A stretch of 64,000 nt of DNA from Congregibacter litoralis KT71 (GTDB taxonomy: Bacteria; Pseudomonadota; Gammaproteobacteria; Pseudomonadales; Halieaceae). Where the stretch lies: the NCBI RefSeq assembly GCF_000153125.2, contig NZ_CM002299.1, positions 2,926,928 to 2,990,927 of the forward strand, written 5' to 3'. Positions 23,015 through 30,766 of the stretch are shown piece by piece. The number at the start of each line of letters is the position of its first letter. Position 1 is the stretch's first letter. The notes beneath the pieces are model-generated. The model was not told where the DNA came from. It saw nothing but the letters and a program-made list of their open reading frames with translations, and made no database searches. The position numbers and the translations under genes were made by a program.

Positions 23015-24013
23015 CTACCAGTCACTCATGGTCGCGAGTACGTCGCAGACCCGGCAACTGTATCCCCATTCGTTGTCGTACCAGTTCAACACCCTGAGGT
23101 ATCGTCCCCCGGTCACCGCCGTGAAACCGCTGTCGTAAATGGAAGAATGGCTGTTGCCAATAACATCGGTAGATACCAGGGGCCTATCACTATACTGCAG
23201 AATGCCCTGCATCCGCGGTGTTTCTGAGGCGGCCTTCACCGTACGGTCCACTTCTTCGACGGACACAGTGCGGGAAAGTTTCACAAACAAATCCACCACG
23301 GACCCATCGGGCACGGGCACCCGGGAGGCGATGCCGTGCAACCTGCCTTTCAGATCCGGGAGCACCACGCCCACGGCTTTGGCTGCACCTGTGGACGTAG
23401 GGATAATATTTTCCGCCGCTGCGCGACTGCGACGCCAGTCAGAATGAGGAACATCGGCGAGGCGCTGGTCATTGGTGTAGGCATGCACCGTATTGATCAC
23501 GCCCTCAAGAATACCGAATTCCTCATGGAGCACCCGCGCCATGGGCGCAAGACAATTGGTGGTACAACTCGCATTGGAGACAATGTGATGGGAGTCCTTG
23601 AGTCCCTCCTCATTAACGCCAAGAACAACCGTGTAGTCGATCTCATCTTTCGCCGGCACCGTCAGCACCACGCGACCCGCGCCGGCGTCCAGATGCTGTT
23701 GAAGCTGTGCCCGGGTCCGAAACACACCCGTGGACTCCACCACCGCATCAATGCCCAGTTTTCCCCAAGGCAAAGCGCCGGGATCCCGCTCGCTGAGCAT
23801 CTGCACGCGCCCTTTGGGTGTCACCAGATGATCATCCTCCAGGGACAGATCATGGGGAAAGGGCCCCATGACCGTGTCGTATTTCAGCAGGTAACGCAGG
23901 GCGTCGTGATCAAACAGATCATTCACCGCTACCACCTGAATATCATCGCGCTCCTCAAGGATGCGAAACACGGAGCGACCAATACGGCCAAAGCCGTTGA
24001 TGGCGATTCTCAT
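23015..24013 (-). CDS. gap: Glyceraldehyde-3-phosphate dehydrogenase, type I
   Basis: Oxidises glyceraldehyde 3-phosphate with NAD and phosphate. All hallmarks are present in 332 residues: INGFGRIGRSVFR, the active-site SNASCTTNCLAP with Cys150, TVHAYTNDQ with the general-base histidine, AAENIIPTSTGAAKAV, and the NAD-contacting WYDNEWGYS at the C-terminus. The ATG overlaps the stop of the upstream divergent GAPDH paralogue by 4 bases, so the two are coupled. Confidence 0.96.
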   Translation of the reverse strand: MRIAINGFGRIGRSVFRILEERDDIQVVAVNDLFDHDALRYLLKYDTVMGPFPHDLSLEDDHLVTPKGRVQMLSERDPGALPWGKLGIDAVVESTGVFRTRAQLQQHLDAGAGRVVLTVPAKDEIDYTVVLGVNEEGLKDSHHIVSNASCTTNCLAPMARVLHEEFGILEGVINTVHAYTNDQRLADVPHSDWRRSRAAAENIIPTSTGAAKAVGVVLPDLKGRLHGIASRVPVPDGSVVDLFVKLSRTVSVEEVDRTVKAASETPRMQGILQYSDRPLVSTDVIGNSHSSIYDSGFTAVTGGRYLRVLNWYDNEWGYSCRVCDVLATMSDW

Positions 24014-25035
24014 GAGGCGGCCTCCTCCCGTTGATCAAGGTCAGCGTAAAGCCTTGCCACATCCAGCAGGCGAGCCGCGTGTCCGCGGGTCTCGTACCAG
24101 CCCAGGGTCTTGATGAAGTGCTCTCCGGCCTTCAGGGTGCCCTTCGTATCGAACAGCAGGGAGTAGTCGCTACCGAGCACATCCGAGGACACGATGGGGT
24201 CTTCTACCACGGCAACACTTTGAGGAAATTTTTTCGCGCCGGCGCGCATCACCTCGTTCACATCCTCAGCGCTGACGTCGTCGGCATCGAGGACCAGGGT
24301 GGTGTCCAGCAAACACCCCTCCTGCACCGGTACATTCAGCGTAGAGGTGTGCACCTTACCGGCAAAGCCTGGCAGGATATGACCCAGCCAACGCCCCGCG
24401 TCGTGCCCGTTGGGAATGATGTTTTTCGGCGCCGATCGGCTTCGTCGATAATCACTCCCCGCATAGTCCTGAAGCGCCTGATCCGAGGTGTAGGCATGCA
24501 CGGTCGTCATGCTGCCGCATTCGATCACGAACTGTTCCGAAAGTATCTGCAGGAGAAAACACAGGGCTGTGGTCGTCGGCGAGCCCGCGGAGACCATTCG
24601 ATCACGAATGTCCGCCACATCGCCATTAATCTCCGGGATAATCACCTGATCGATGTTGTCCTCGGGGAGCGTACGAATCAGCACCCGACGCGCGCCCCCG
24701 GCGAGATGCGACTGCATGTGGGCCTCGCTTCCATAAATGCCTGTGGCATCGATCACCATATCTACTTCGAAAATATCCCAGGGCATTTCGGCAGGGGTGT
24801 CGATGGACATCAGGCGGGTGCGCTGACTGTCCGTAACCAGAAAGTTGCCGTCGAGACGAAACTGCTTCGGGTCCCGGGCTTCGGACTGTAGGAGATAATG
24901 CAGGATCTCAGCGCGCCCCACATCGGCGATCGCTATGACATCGATATCCGGTGACGCCGAGGCGAGCTCATAGATCTGTCGCCCGGTCTGTCCAAAACCC
25001 ATGATGCCTAAACGTATGCGTCTGGCTCCACCCAT
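24010..25035 (-). CDS. GAPDH paralogue lacking the catalytic cysteine
   Basis: A 341-residue protein collinear with GAPDH. It keeps MGFGQTGRQ, MTTVHAYTSDQ with the active-site histidine, RRSRSAPKNIIP and SSDVLGSDYS, but the SNASCTTNC box reads SAGSPTTTA: the nucleophile is proline (about residue 153, codon at 24577-24579) and the second cysteine is alanine. The NAD-contacting WYDNEWGYS is WYETRGHAA. It therefore should not do the normal reaction. The ATG at 25035 has GAGGGGAG eight bases upstream; a TTG at 25056 would add 7 residues. It is the first gene of a pair with gap, suggesting a partner, regulatory or moonlighting subunit. Confidence 0.9.
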   Translation of the reverse strand: MGGARRIRLGIMGFGQTGRQIYELASASPDIDVIAIADVGRAEILHYLLQSEARDPKQFRLDGNFLVTDSQRTRLMSIDTPAEMPWDIFEVDMVIDATGIYGSEAHMQSHLAGGARRVLIRTLPEDNIDQVIIPEINGDVADIRDRMVSAGSPTTTALCFLLQILSEQFVIECGSMTTVHAYTSDQALQDYAGSDYRRSRSAPKNIIPNGHDAGRWLGHILPGFAGKVHTSTLNVPVQEGCLLDTTLVLDADDVSAEDVNEVMRAGAKKFPQSVAVVEDPIVSSDVLGSDYSLLFDTKGTLKAGEHFIKTLGWYETRGHAARLLDVARLYADLDQREEAAS

Positions 25036-25206
25036 CGGAACACTCCCCTCGCTCAATCACAGTCGGGCCAGGCACTCATCGCCCGGTCGTCGACCTATAT
25101 GTCTGCCTGAGTGTTGCACCCGCTCCGAGGGCTGTCAAAGTCAGGCAAAAAGAAGCAATCCGAGCGACCGGCGTCGCCGTAAAAACAGCTATAAAGGAGA
25201 CAGCCT

Positions 25207-25887
25207 ATGAACCAAGCAGTAGCGACAGAAACCCTTGATTTTATTGAGGATATCAGCCCGGAAGCACTCAAGGTACGCCAGGCATTGGAAGATCGCGGGC
25301 TGGAAACACCCCTCGTGGATAACGGCCTTACCCGGCAACAGAAATATGAACGCATTCGCGACAGCTTTCGGGAAATCACTGAAACGCTCGGGTTGGATCT
25401 CCGTGATGACAGCCTCCAGGAGACGCCTCATCGCATCGCCAAGATGTATGTGGACGAGATTTTCAGCGGTCTGAACTATAGCCAGTTTCCTAAAATCTCC
25501 GTCATCGAAAACAAGATGCAGGTGGAGGAAATGGTGTTGGTTGATGACATCGACCTGGTGAGCACCTGTGAACACCACTTCGTCACTATCGATGGCACCG
25601 CCCGAGTGGCCTACATACCGGGCAACAAAATTATCGGGCTCTCGAAAATCAACCGTATCGTGCGATTTTTTGCGCAGCGGCCGCAGGTGCAGGAAAGACT
25701 GACGCAGCAGGTTCTGGTGGCCTTGCAGGCCCTGTTAGAAACCGATGACGTTGCCATTACCATTAACGCCGTTCACTACTGCGTGAAATCCCGGGGCGTC
25801 ATGGATAGCAATTCTTCCACCCGCACCACGGCCCTGGGAGGCGTGTTTAAATCCGACAACGCTACCCGAAGCGAATTTTTGCGCTGA
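25207..25887 (+). CDS. folE: GTP cyclohydrolase I
   Basis: Converts GTP to dihydroneopterin triphosphate, the first step of folate synthesis. The 226-residue protein (E. coli 222) has the zinc and active-site residues in [12 protein letters not shown], the [20 protein letters not shown] segment, and the second zinc cysteine in [12 protein letters not shown] preceded by AAGGAGA. Divergent from the GAPDH pair, convergent with the YaiI gene. Confidence 0.97.
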   Translation: MNQAVATETLDFIEDISPEALKVRQALEDRGLETPLVDNGLTRQQKYERIRDSFREITETLGLDLRDDSLQETPHRIAKMYVDEIFSGLNYSQFPKISVIENKMQVEEMVLVDDIDLVSTCEHHFVTIDGTARVAYIPGNKIIGLSKINRIVRFFAQRPQVQERLTQQVLVALQALLETDDVAITINAVHYCVKSRGVMDSNSSTRTTALGGVFKSDNATRSEFLR

Positions 25888-25930
25888 GACGGGCTTTTCC
25901 GAGGAGCTTTTTTCGAAGAGCTTTTTCCGG

Positions 25931-25967
25931 GGAACGTTTTCCGGGGAGACTTTCTGGAAAACGTTCC
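25931..25967. terminator. Perfect 12-bp inverted repeat between convergent folE and yaiI-like genes
   Basis: GGAACGTTTTCC (25931-25942) and GGAAAACGTTCC (25956-25967) form a perfect 12-bp stem with a 13-base loop, 43 bases after folE and 6 bases after the convergent gene. It probably acts as a bidirectional terminator or 3'-end stem, although neither side has a clean T-run. Directly upstream GAGCTTTTT occurs twice and TTTTCCGGGGA twice. Confidence 0.55.
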
Positions 25968-25973
25968 AGACCA

Positions 25974-26450
25974 TCAATCCGGTGCTGCGCTTCTTGCCCG
26001 CCGGCTAAGCCACCGGTCAAGGGCGTTAGCGAAGCGCTGCTTATCGCTGTTGTCCAGCGCCGGGGGCCCACCGGTTGTTACGCCACTATCTCTTAGCTCC
26101 GTCATGAAGTTCCTGACGGCCAGGCGAGCACGAATCGTCTCGGCATTGTAAGGCTCCCCGCGGGGACTGATCGCCAAGGCACCTTTTTCCACAACTTCCG
26201 CCGCGAGGGGAATATCCTGGGTGACGACGAGATCACAGTCTCCCAGGCGCTTGAGAATTTCGTTGTCTGCTACGTCAAAGCCCGACGGTACCTGCACAAA
26301 ACTCAGGTAAGGCGATGGGGGTACGGTCATGGCGTGGTTGGCCAGCAAGGTGACCATGCACCGGGACCGCGCCGCCGCACGGAATAGAATCTCCTTGATG
26401 GTTACGGGGCAGGCATCTGCATCCACCCAGACCTGCCCTCTCTCCTCCAC
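25974..26450 (-). CDS. YaiI/YqxD (DUF188) family protein
   Basis: Conserved small protein of 158 residues from a GTG at 26450. Family motifs are [19 protein letters not shown] at the N-terminus, [33 protein letters not shown] and TGGPP. The fold belongs to the PIN-like/NYN nuclease group but biochemical function is not established. It starts 4 bases after the stop of the acyl-CoA synthetase gene. A GTG eight codons later has GGAGGAGAG upstream but would remove conserved N-terminal residues. Confidence 0.85.
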   Translation of the reverse strand: MEERGQVWVDADACPVTIKEILFRAAARSRCMVTLLANHAMTVPPSPYLSFVQVPSGFDVADNEILKRLGDCDLVVTQDIPLAAEVVEKGALAISPRGEPYNAETIRARLAVRNFMTELRDSGVTTGGPPALDNSDKQRFANALDRWLSRRARSAAPD

Positions 26451-26454
26451 GGAA

Positions 26455-28104
26455 TCAGACCCAGTGAACCAGCAACTCGCCCTGTTCTGCTGACTGGCGA
26501 GCCAGCGCCTCGCCCAGCTCGCCAAAACGTTCGTCGATTTTATCCCGCTTTATTTTCAGGGTCGGTGTGAGCACTTCATTCTCGGTAGTCCAGGGCTCGG
26601 CGCTGACAATCACGGCTCCGATGCGCGCATGCTTTTCTATCTCAGCATTGATAGCCGCAACGCTCTCGCGGATGGATGCCTCAACCGTTTCACGGTCTTC
26701 TTTCTGCGCCGCGTCGGTAAGCACGGCAATCATGACCGTTTTGGAGAAGCCTCGCCCGATGAGGCACTGTTGCTCGATATAGGGGTTGTTCGCGAACATG
26801 CCCTCGATGGGAGGCGGCGCGACAAACTTACCCTGGATGGTTTTGAAGTAATCCTTCACCCGACCGGTGATGTAGATGAATCCATCCTCATCGACCCGGG
26901 CTTTGTCGCCCGTGTGCAACCAGCCATCGCGCAGGAGTTCTGCGGTTTTCTCCGGCTGCTTGTAGTAACCCGGCGTGCAGCCGTCTGCGCGCACGGCAAG
27001 CTCGCCCTCTTCGGTGATCTTGTACTCCACCTCACCCAGAGGTTTACCGATGGAGCCCACACGCCGCGTGCCCTCACCACTGACTATCACGCCCATGGCC
27101 TCGGTCTGACCGAAACCATCCATGAGCTTCAGCCCCAGGGACTCCCACCAGTGAATCAGAGGTGGTGGTGTGGGCGCGGCCGCCGCAAGGCAGAATTCCA
27201 CTTCACCCAGACCCATGGTATCCAATACCAGTTTGCCGATACCCTCGGCGTCTTCCTTCAGCGCGGCCTCCAACGCCTCCTGGCCACCAAACTTCCCGAT
27301 CACCGCCTGCTGAAACTGTTCCCAGATGCGCGGCGGACCGAAAAACATATGGGGCCGCGTGCGCTGGAGGTCGCGAAGAACATGCTCCAGGGACTCGTTG
27401 AAATTCACCTCTCCACAGAAGTACAGAGAGGAGTATTCGACGATCTGCCGCTCAGCAATGTGGGACAGGGGCAGATAAGAAAAGTATCGGGGCTGATCGC
27501 GAAGGCCGAAGGCCGTGGTAAACCGCCGGATGGGAATGATGTTGCTGTCGTGGGTTTGAATAACACCCTTGGGCATGCCCGTGGTGCCGGAGGTGAACAC
27601 CAAGGACATCATATCGTCGGGGGCGCATTCGTAGCTGATGTCCTTGCCCTGACCTTCCGCCAGCAGTTCGTCCCAGGTGAGATGATCCCCCTCAAGCTCG
27701 ACGCCGGGCAGTGCCACCAGGGTGATTCCCTCGGGGAGCACGGGGCGTACCGCCTCCCAATTGGGACTCTCCCCCACAAAGATCACCTTGGCATCGGTGA
27801 ACCCTGCCACATACTCTGCCGTAGCCGGAGGCAGCGTAGTGAACATGCTCACGGTGACGTTGCCCGAACGAATAATCGCAAGATCCGCCATAAACCAGTG
27901 AGGGCGGTTGCGGGAGAGGATAATCATGTTGTGCCCATGACCAAAGCGAGCTTCCAGTGCGGCAGCGACGGCATTGATCTGGTCCCTGGCCTGGGACCAG
28001 CTGTAATCGTCGCTGGCCTCCTCACGAAGATCACGCATCCATATTTTGTCCCCCCGGGTGTCAGCCCAGTGGTCAAGGAATTGGGGCAAGGTTTGGAAAT
28101 CCAT
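26455..28104 (-). CDS. AMP-binding long-chain acyl-CoA synthetase
   Basis: Activates fatty acids through an acyl-adenylate. The 549-residue protein shows the P-loop [18 protein letters not shown], the adenylate motif [33 protein letters not shown] and the C-terminal lysine region near [15 protein letters not shown]. The pattern is closer to the large eukaryote-like/FadD15-type long-chain ligases than to E. coli FadD. ATG at 28104 with GGAG upstream; an earlier in-frame opening is not needed. The YaiI-like gene follows by 4 bases. Confidence 0.88.
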   Translation of the reverse strand: MDFQTLPQFLDHWADTRGDKIWMRDLREEASDDYSWSQARDQINAVAAALEARFGHGHNMIILSRNRPHWFMADLAIIRSGNVTVSMFTTLPPATAEYVAGFTDAKVIFVGESPNWEAVRPVLPEGITLVALPGVELEGDHLTWDELLAEGQGKDISYECAPDDMMSLVFTSGTTGMPKGVIQTHDSNIIPIRRFTTAFGLRDQPRYFSYLPLSHIAERQIVEYSSLYFCGEVNFNESLEHVLRDLQRTRPHMFFGPPRIWEQFQQAVIGKFGGQEALEAALKEDAEGIGKLVLDTMGLGEVEFCLAAAAPTPPPLIHWWESLGLKLMDGFGQTEAMGVIVSGEGTRRVGSIGKPLGEVEYKITEEGELAVRADGCTPGYYKQPEKTAELLRDGWLHTGDKARVDEDGFIYITGRVKDYFKTIQGKFVAPPPIEGMFANNPYIEQQCLIGRGFSKTVMIAVLTDAAQKEDRETVEASIRESVAAINAEIEKHARIGAVIVSAEPWTTENEVLTPTLKIKRDKIDERFGELGEALARQSAEQGELLVHWV

Positions 28105-28234
28105 TATGTTTTTATCTCCACGTTCGTTAATGATTATCGGGCCGGTTGCGTCCATTGGGCGGCCGGGTAAGGGCAGAGTCGACAGGCTTGATCCAAAGGC
28201 TCGGGTTTACAGAATGGGATCCCTCGGGAAGCTT

Positions 28235-28251
28235 AAAAATGTTGAAAACAT
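28235..28251 (-). terminator. Possible terminator after the lipoprotein pair
   Basis: On the minus strand ATGTT-TTC-AACAT (28251-28239) is followed directly by TTTT, about 25 bases after the stop of the downstream lipoprotein gene. The stem is short and AT-rich, so strength is doubtful. Confidence 0.35.
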
Positions 28252-28275
28252 GAAAACGCCAAGTGTACTAAAGAA

Positions 28276-28872
28276 TCAATCGCGCCATTCAAGGCTTCTG
28301 GCGCCTGATCCTGTGGGGGTGCCGCGCTGCTCGATAGCCGCCCCCAGACCCGGGGTTACGACATTGTTGAGCACCTGCGGTAGATCGAGCAATTGCGCGT
28401 CTCCCCAACGATGCTGGGGCAGGGGCAACAGCAGATCCTCAACATCGACCACGGATACAAAACTGAACAGTGGCTGGATGGCTGCGCCACCCCCCAGGCG
28501 ATTGTCCCTGCGAATGCGCTCCGCCGCCGTCACCCGCCGCTGAGCATCAAAGGTCATCACCAGAAAATCCCCCTCGATCTTCGCGCTACCCCAGTCCGCG
28601 TTGAGAAAATCAGCGCCGGCAAATCCCAGACTCACACCCACCGCCGACTCCCGCACCCGCCAGGCCTCCCAGGCCATGAGAAGCTGGTCATCGGCGGTGG
28701 CAAAGCGCAGGGGCGGCCCCAGTCTCACCAGCACGGACGCCATAGTCTGCCCCTGCACCGCGTCTTCAATACCCTCGGGAAGCGCGTCTCCGAACTCGTA
28801 GTACCACTGGGAACATCCCGAGAGTGACAGAACGATAAACAGCGTTATGCCGGAGATGCTAGTCCTCTTCAT
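28276..28872 (-). CDS. Predicted lipoprotein, outer-membrane-assembly-like (198 aa)
   Basis: Lipoprotein signal with lipobox LSLSGC, mature residue Cys20. Residues about 40-60 (MASVLVRLGPPLRFATADDQ) resemble the SmpA/BamE fold, a small domain that begins with a variant of G-x-T-x-x-x-V-x-x-x-L-G-x-P. The rest is not recognised; a region rich in Leu/Pro follows. It overlaps the upstream BamE-like lipoprotein gene by 14 bases, so the two are probably co-expressed and may act together in the envelope. Confidence 0.7.
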   Translation of the reverse strand: MKRTSISGITLFIVLSLSGCSQWYYEFGDALPEGIEDAVQGQTMASVLVRLGPPLRFATADDQLLMAWEAWRVRESAVGVSLGFAGADFLNADWGSAKIEGDFLVMTFDAQRRVTAAERIRRDNRLGGGAAIQPLFSFVSVVDVEDLLLPLPQHRWGDAQLLDLPQVLNNVVTPGLGAAIEQRGTPTGSGARSLEWRD

Positions 28873-29227
28873 CGGACGTCACCCAGCCGGAGTAATCAGC
28901 GAGCATATCCTGGTCATCAAAGATAAAAACCGCGCGATCGTAGCGTGCAGTGATATCAAAGCGGTTGTACACGAGGAGTATCAGCCCCTGCCCTCGGGAG
29001 GCTTCATTCAGGTAGTACAGCACCGTCTCATCGCCAAGACTCACCAGTTGAGACGGCGGACCCAGAGTCGCCATCACCTCAGCCCGGGTGGTGGTTCCCA
29101 CCTGAAAGCTGTCCAGGGTGGCAGGATCCCAATTCACCTCTACGCCCCGCTCGGAATCGTATTGGGCGCAGGCTGTCAGGAGAACAAAGGACAGGAACAG
29201 TGAACATCGAGACAACGACAGGGCCAT
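28859..29227 (-). CDS. Small SmpA/BamE-like lipoprotein (122 aa)
   Basis: Lipobox LLTAC, then a compact domain with FQVGTTTRAEVMATLGPPSQL, the signature layout of the SmpA/OmlA (BamE) family, and a short beta-rich tail. BamE itself is usually next to fur, so this is a paralogue rather than the BAM subunit. Together with the overlapping downstream lipoprotein it may form an outer-membrane lipoprotein pair of unknown function. Confidence 0.7.
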   Translation of the reverse strand: MALSLSRCSLFLSFVLLTACAQYDSERGVEVNWDPATLDSFQVGTTTRAEVMATLGPPSQLVSLGDETVLYYLNEASRGQGLILLVYNRFDITARYDRAVFIFDDQDMLADYSGWVTSDEED

Positions 29228-29297
29228 GGGTCTGCATCCGGAAAAAATGAGGCCGGAATCATAGCCCAGAATAACCTAGCGTTCTACTCAGATACTC

Positions 29298-30029
29298 CTA
29301 CCAGGGTATGGTTTTACCCGCCCAGTCCAGATAGGAAAGCTCACCGTCGGCAGGATGACTATCGAGGAGCTCGCTGAGGCGTTCGGCGACGAAGGCCGGA
29401 GTAAACAGTTTGCCCTCGGGTATGCCGCGCTGAAACGGCTCCGACAGTGGCGTATCCACGGTACCGGGATGAAAAGCCATGAGCTTTACTCCCTTTGCCC
29501 GCCGCGCCAGCTCGATGGACGCGCACTTGAGCCCCATGTTCAGAGCGGCTTTGGCGCTCCGGTAGCTGTACCAGCCTCCGAGACCGTTGTCACCGATACT
29601 GCCCACCCGGGCGCTGAGCACCGCAATGCGACAGTCGGGATTTTTACGCAGGCCGGGAGCCAGCGCCGCCAGCCACAGCAGGGGCAGCATGCAGTTCACG
29701 CGGTACACCGCTTCCATGGAGGCTCCCTCCAGCGCCTCGAGAGACTTCTCCGGTCCGTATCCCTCGCCATGGAGCGTCCCCAGGGCAATAACCACCCGCG
29801 ATAGCCGGGGACTTTCCGCCAGCACTTGCTCACTCAGCACTTTTATATGTGCCTCATCGTGTTCTGTCTCCAGGGAACGGAGTCCCGGCGCGGCGTCGCT
29901 GGCGTTGCGGCTCACCGTCCATACGGTATCAAACCGTCCATCCTGCGCCAGCTGCGTCGCCATGGCGCTGCCAATACCGCCCCGCCCACCAACTACGAGT
30001 GCCTGTGCGGAATTATCGTCCTCTGCCAT
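29298..30029 (-). CDS. Short-chain dehydrogenase/reductase
   Basis: Rossmann-fold oxidoreductase of 243 residues. The dinucleotide motif is VVGGRGGIGSAMA at residues 12-24 and the catalytic pair is in WYSYRSAKAAL; the preceding serine lies in VLSARVGSIGDN. A HPGTVDTPLSEPF segment follows. The C-factor/CsgA-like subgroup fits best. Substrate cannot be read from sequence. It is divergent from the chaC-like gene. Confidence 0.85.
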   Translation of the reverse strand: MAEDDNSAQALVVGGRGGIGSAMATQLAQDGRFDTVWTVSRNASDAAPGLRSLETEHDEAHIKVLSEQVLAESPRLSRVVIALGTLHGEGYGPEKSLEALEGASMEAVYRVNCMLPLLWLAALAPGLRKNPDCRIAVLSARVGSIGDNGLGGWYSYRSAKAALNMGLKCASIELARRAKGVKLMAFHPGTVDTPLSEPFQRGIPEGKLFTPAFVAERLSELLDSHPADGELSYLDWAGKTIPW

Positions 30030-30150
30030 GGAATATTCCTTTATCCGGGTCTGCGCGGTTTACAAGTGAATGTGCCTGCCTGAATTACGCACCGAGCGGG
30101 GGAGCAGATGTAAAATTGCGCCTACGCGGAGTTCTGAGTAGGAGTACAGA

Positions 30151-30198
30151 GTGAACGGTACACGGGGCAACGGCCTGTTTTCGAGATTTTATCGATGA
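30151..30198 (+). CDS. Possible 15-codon leader peptide overlapping the chaC-like gene
   Basis: A GTG at 30151 has AGGAG eight bases upstream and opens a 15-residue frame (VNGTRGNGLFSRFYR) whose TGA overlaps the ATG of the next gene as ATGA. The downstream gene otherwise lacks a good ribosome-binding site, so coupled translation is plausible. No known peptide; this may also be chance. Confidence 0.35.
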   Translation: MNGTRGNGLFSRFYR

Positions 30199-30737
30199 GC
30201 AAAACGCACTGGGTCTTTGGCTACGGATCGCTCATCTATAAAGTTGACTTCCCCTACATCGATCGCGAAGTCGCCCTCCTCCGGGGCTGGTCACGACGCT
30301 TCTGGCAAGGCTCCCACGATCATCGGGGCACTCCGGAGTCCCCCGGACGCGTTGTCACGCTGATTCGCGATCCCGACGCGCTTTGTCGCGGCGTGGCGTT
30401 TTTGGTGGAGGAGTCTGTGTTCGCGCATCTGGATCACCGGGAAAAAAACGGCTACGAGCGTCACCGCACCCGACTACAGCTGCTCCATCGCGAGGAAACC
30501 GTAAGCGGCACCTTTTACATCGCAGGGGAGGATAATCACGCCTTCCTTGGTCCGGATTCCGATCGCGCTCTGGCACAACATATTCTGGCCAGCCACGGAC
30601 CCAGCGGTAGTAACGCCGACTATCTTCTGTCTCTGGCGGCCGCACTGCGAGAGCTGGGCGAGCAGGACGAACACGTTATGAGTCTTGAAAAAGAGTTGCT
30701 GGCCTTGCGGGACGGCGGCAAGGCAGCGCAGGATTGA
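30195..30737 (+). CDS. ChaC-like gamma-glutamylcyclotransferase
   Basis: Likely cleaves the gamma-glutamyl group of glutathione to 5-oxoproline and Cys-Gly. The 180-residue protein begins WVFGYGSLIYK, the substrate-binding loop of the family, has GWSRRFWQGSHDHRGTPE, and the catalytic glutamate in HREKNGYER. Length is somewhat short for ChaC (about 230) but fits other bacterial members. Confidence 0.85.
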   Translation: MSKTHWVFGYGSLIYKVDFPYIDREVALLRGWSRRFWQGSHDHRGTPESPGRVVTLIRDPDALCRGVAFLVEESVFAHLDHREKNGYERHRTRLQLLHREETVSGTFYIAGEDNHAFLGPDSDRALAQHILASHGPSGSNADYLLSLAAALRELGEQDEHVMSLEKELLALRDGGKAAQD

Positions 30738-30766
30738 AGCACGCCCATCAAAAAATTGCCGACGAC

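Noticed and set aside
26629..28170. Long open frame opposite the acyl-CoA synthetase gene
   Set aside because: It is a codon-bias shadow of a gene with clear AMP-binding motifs; it has no recognisable domain.
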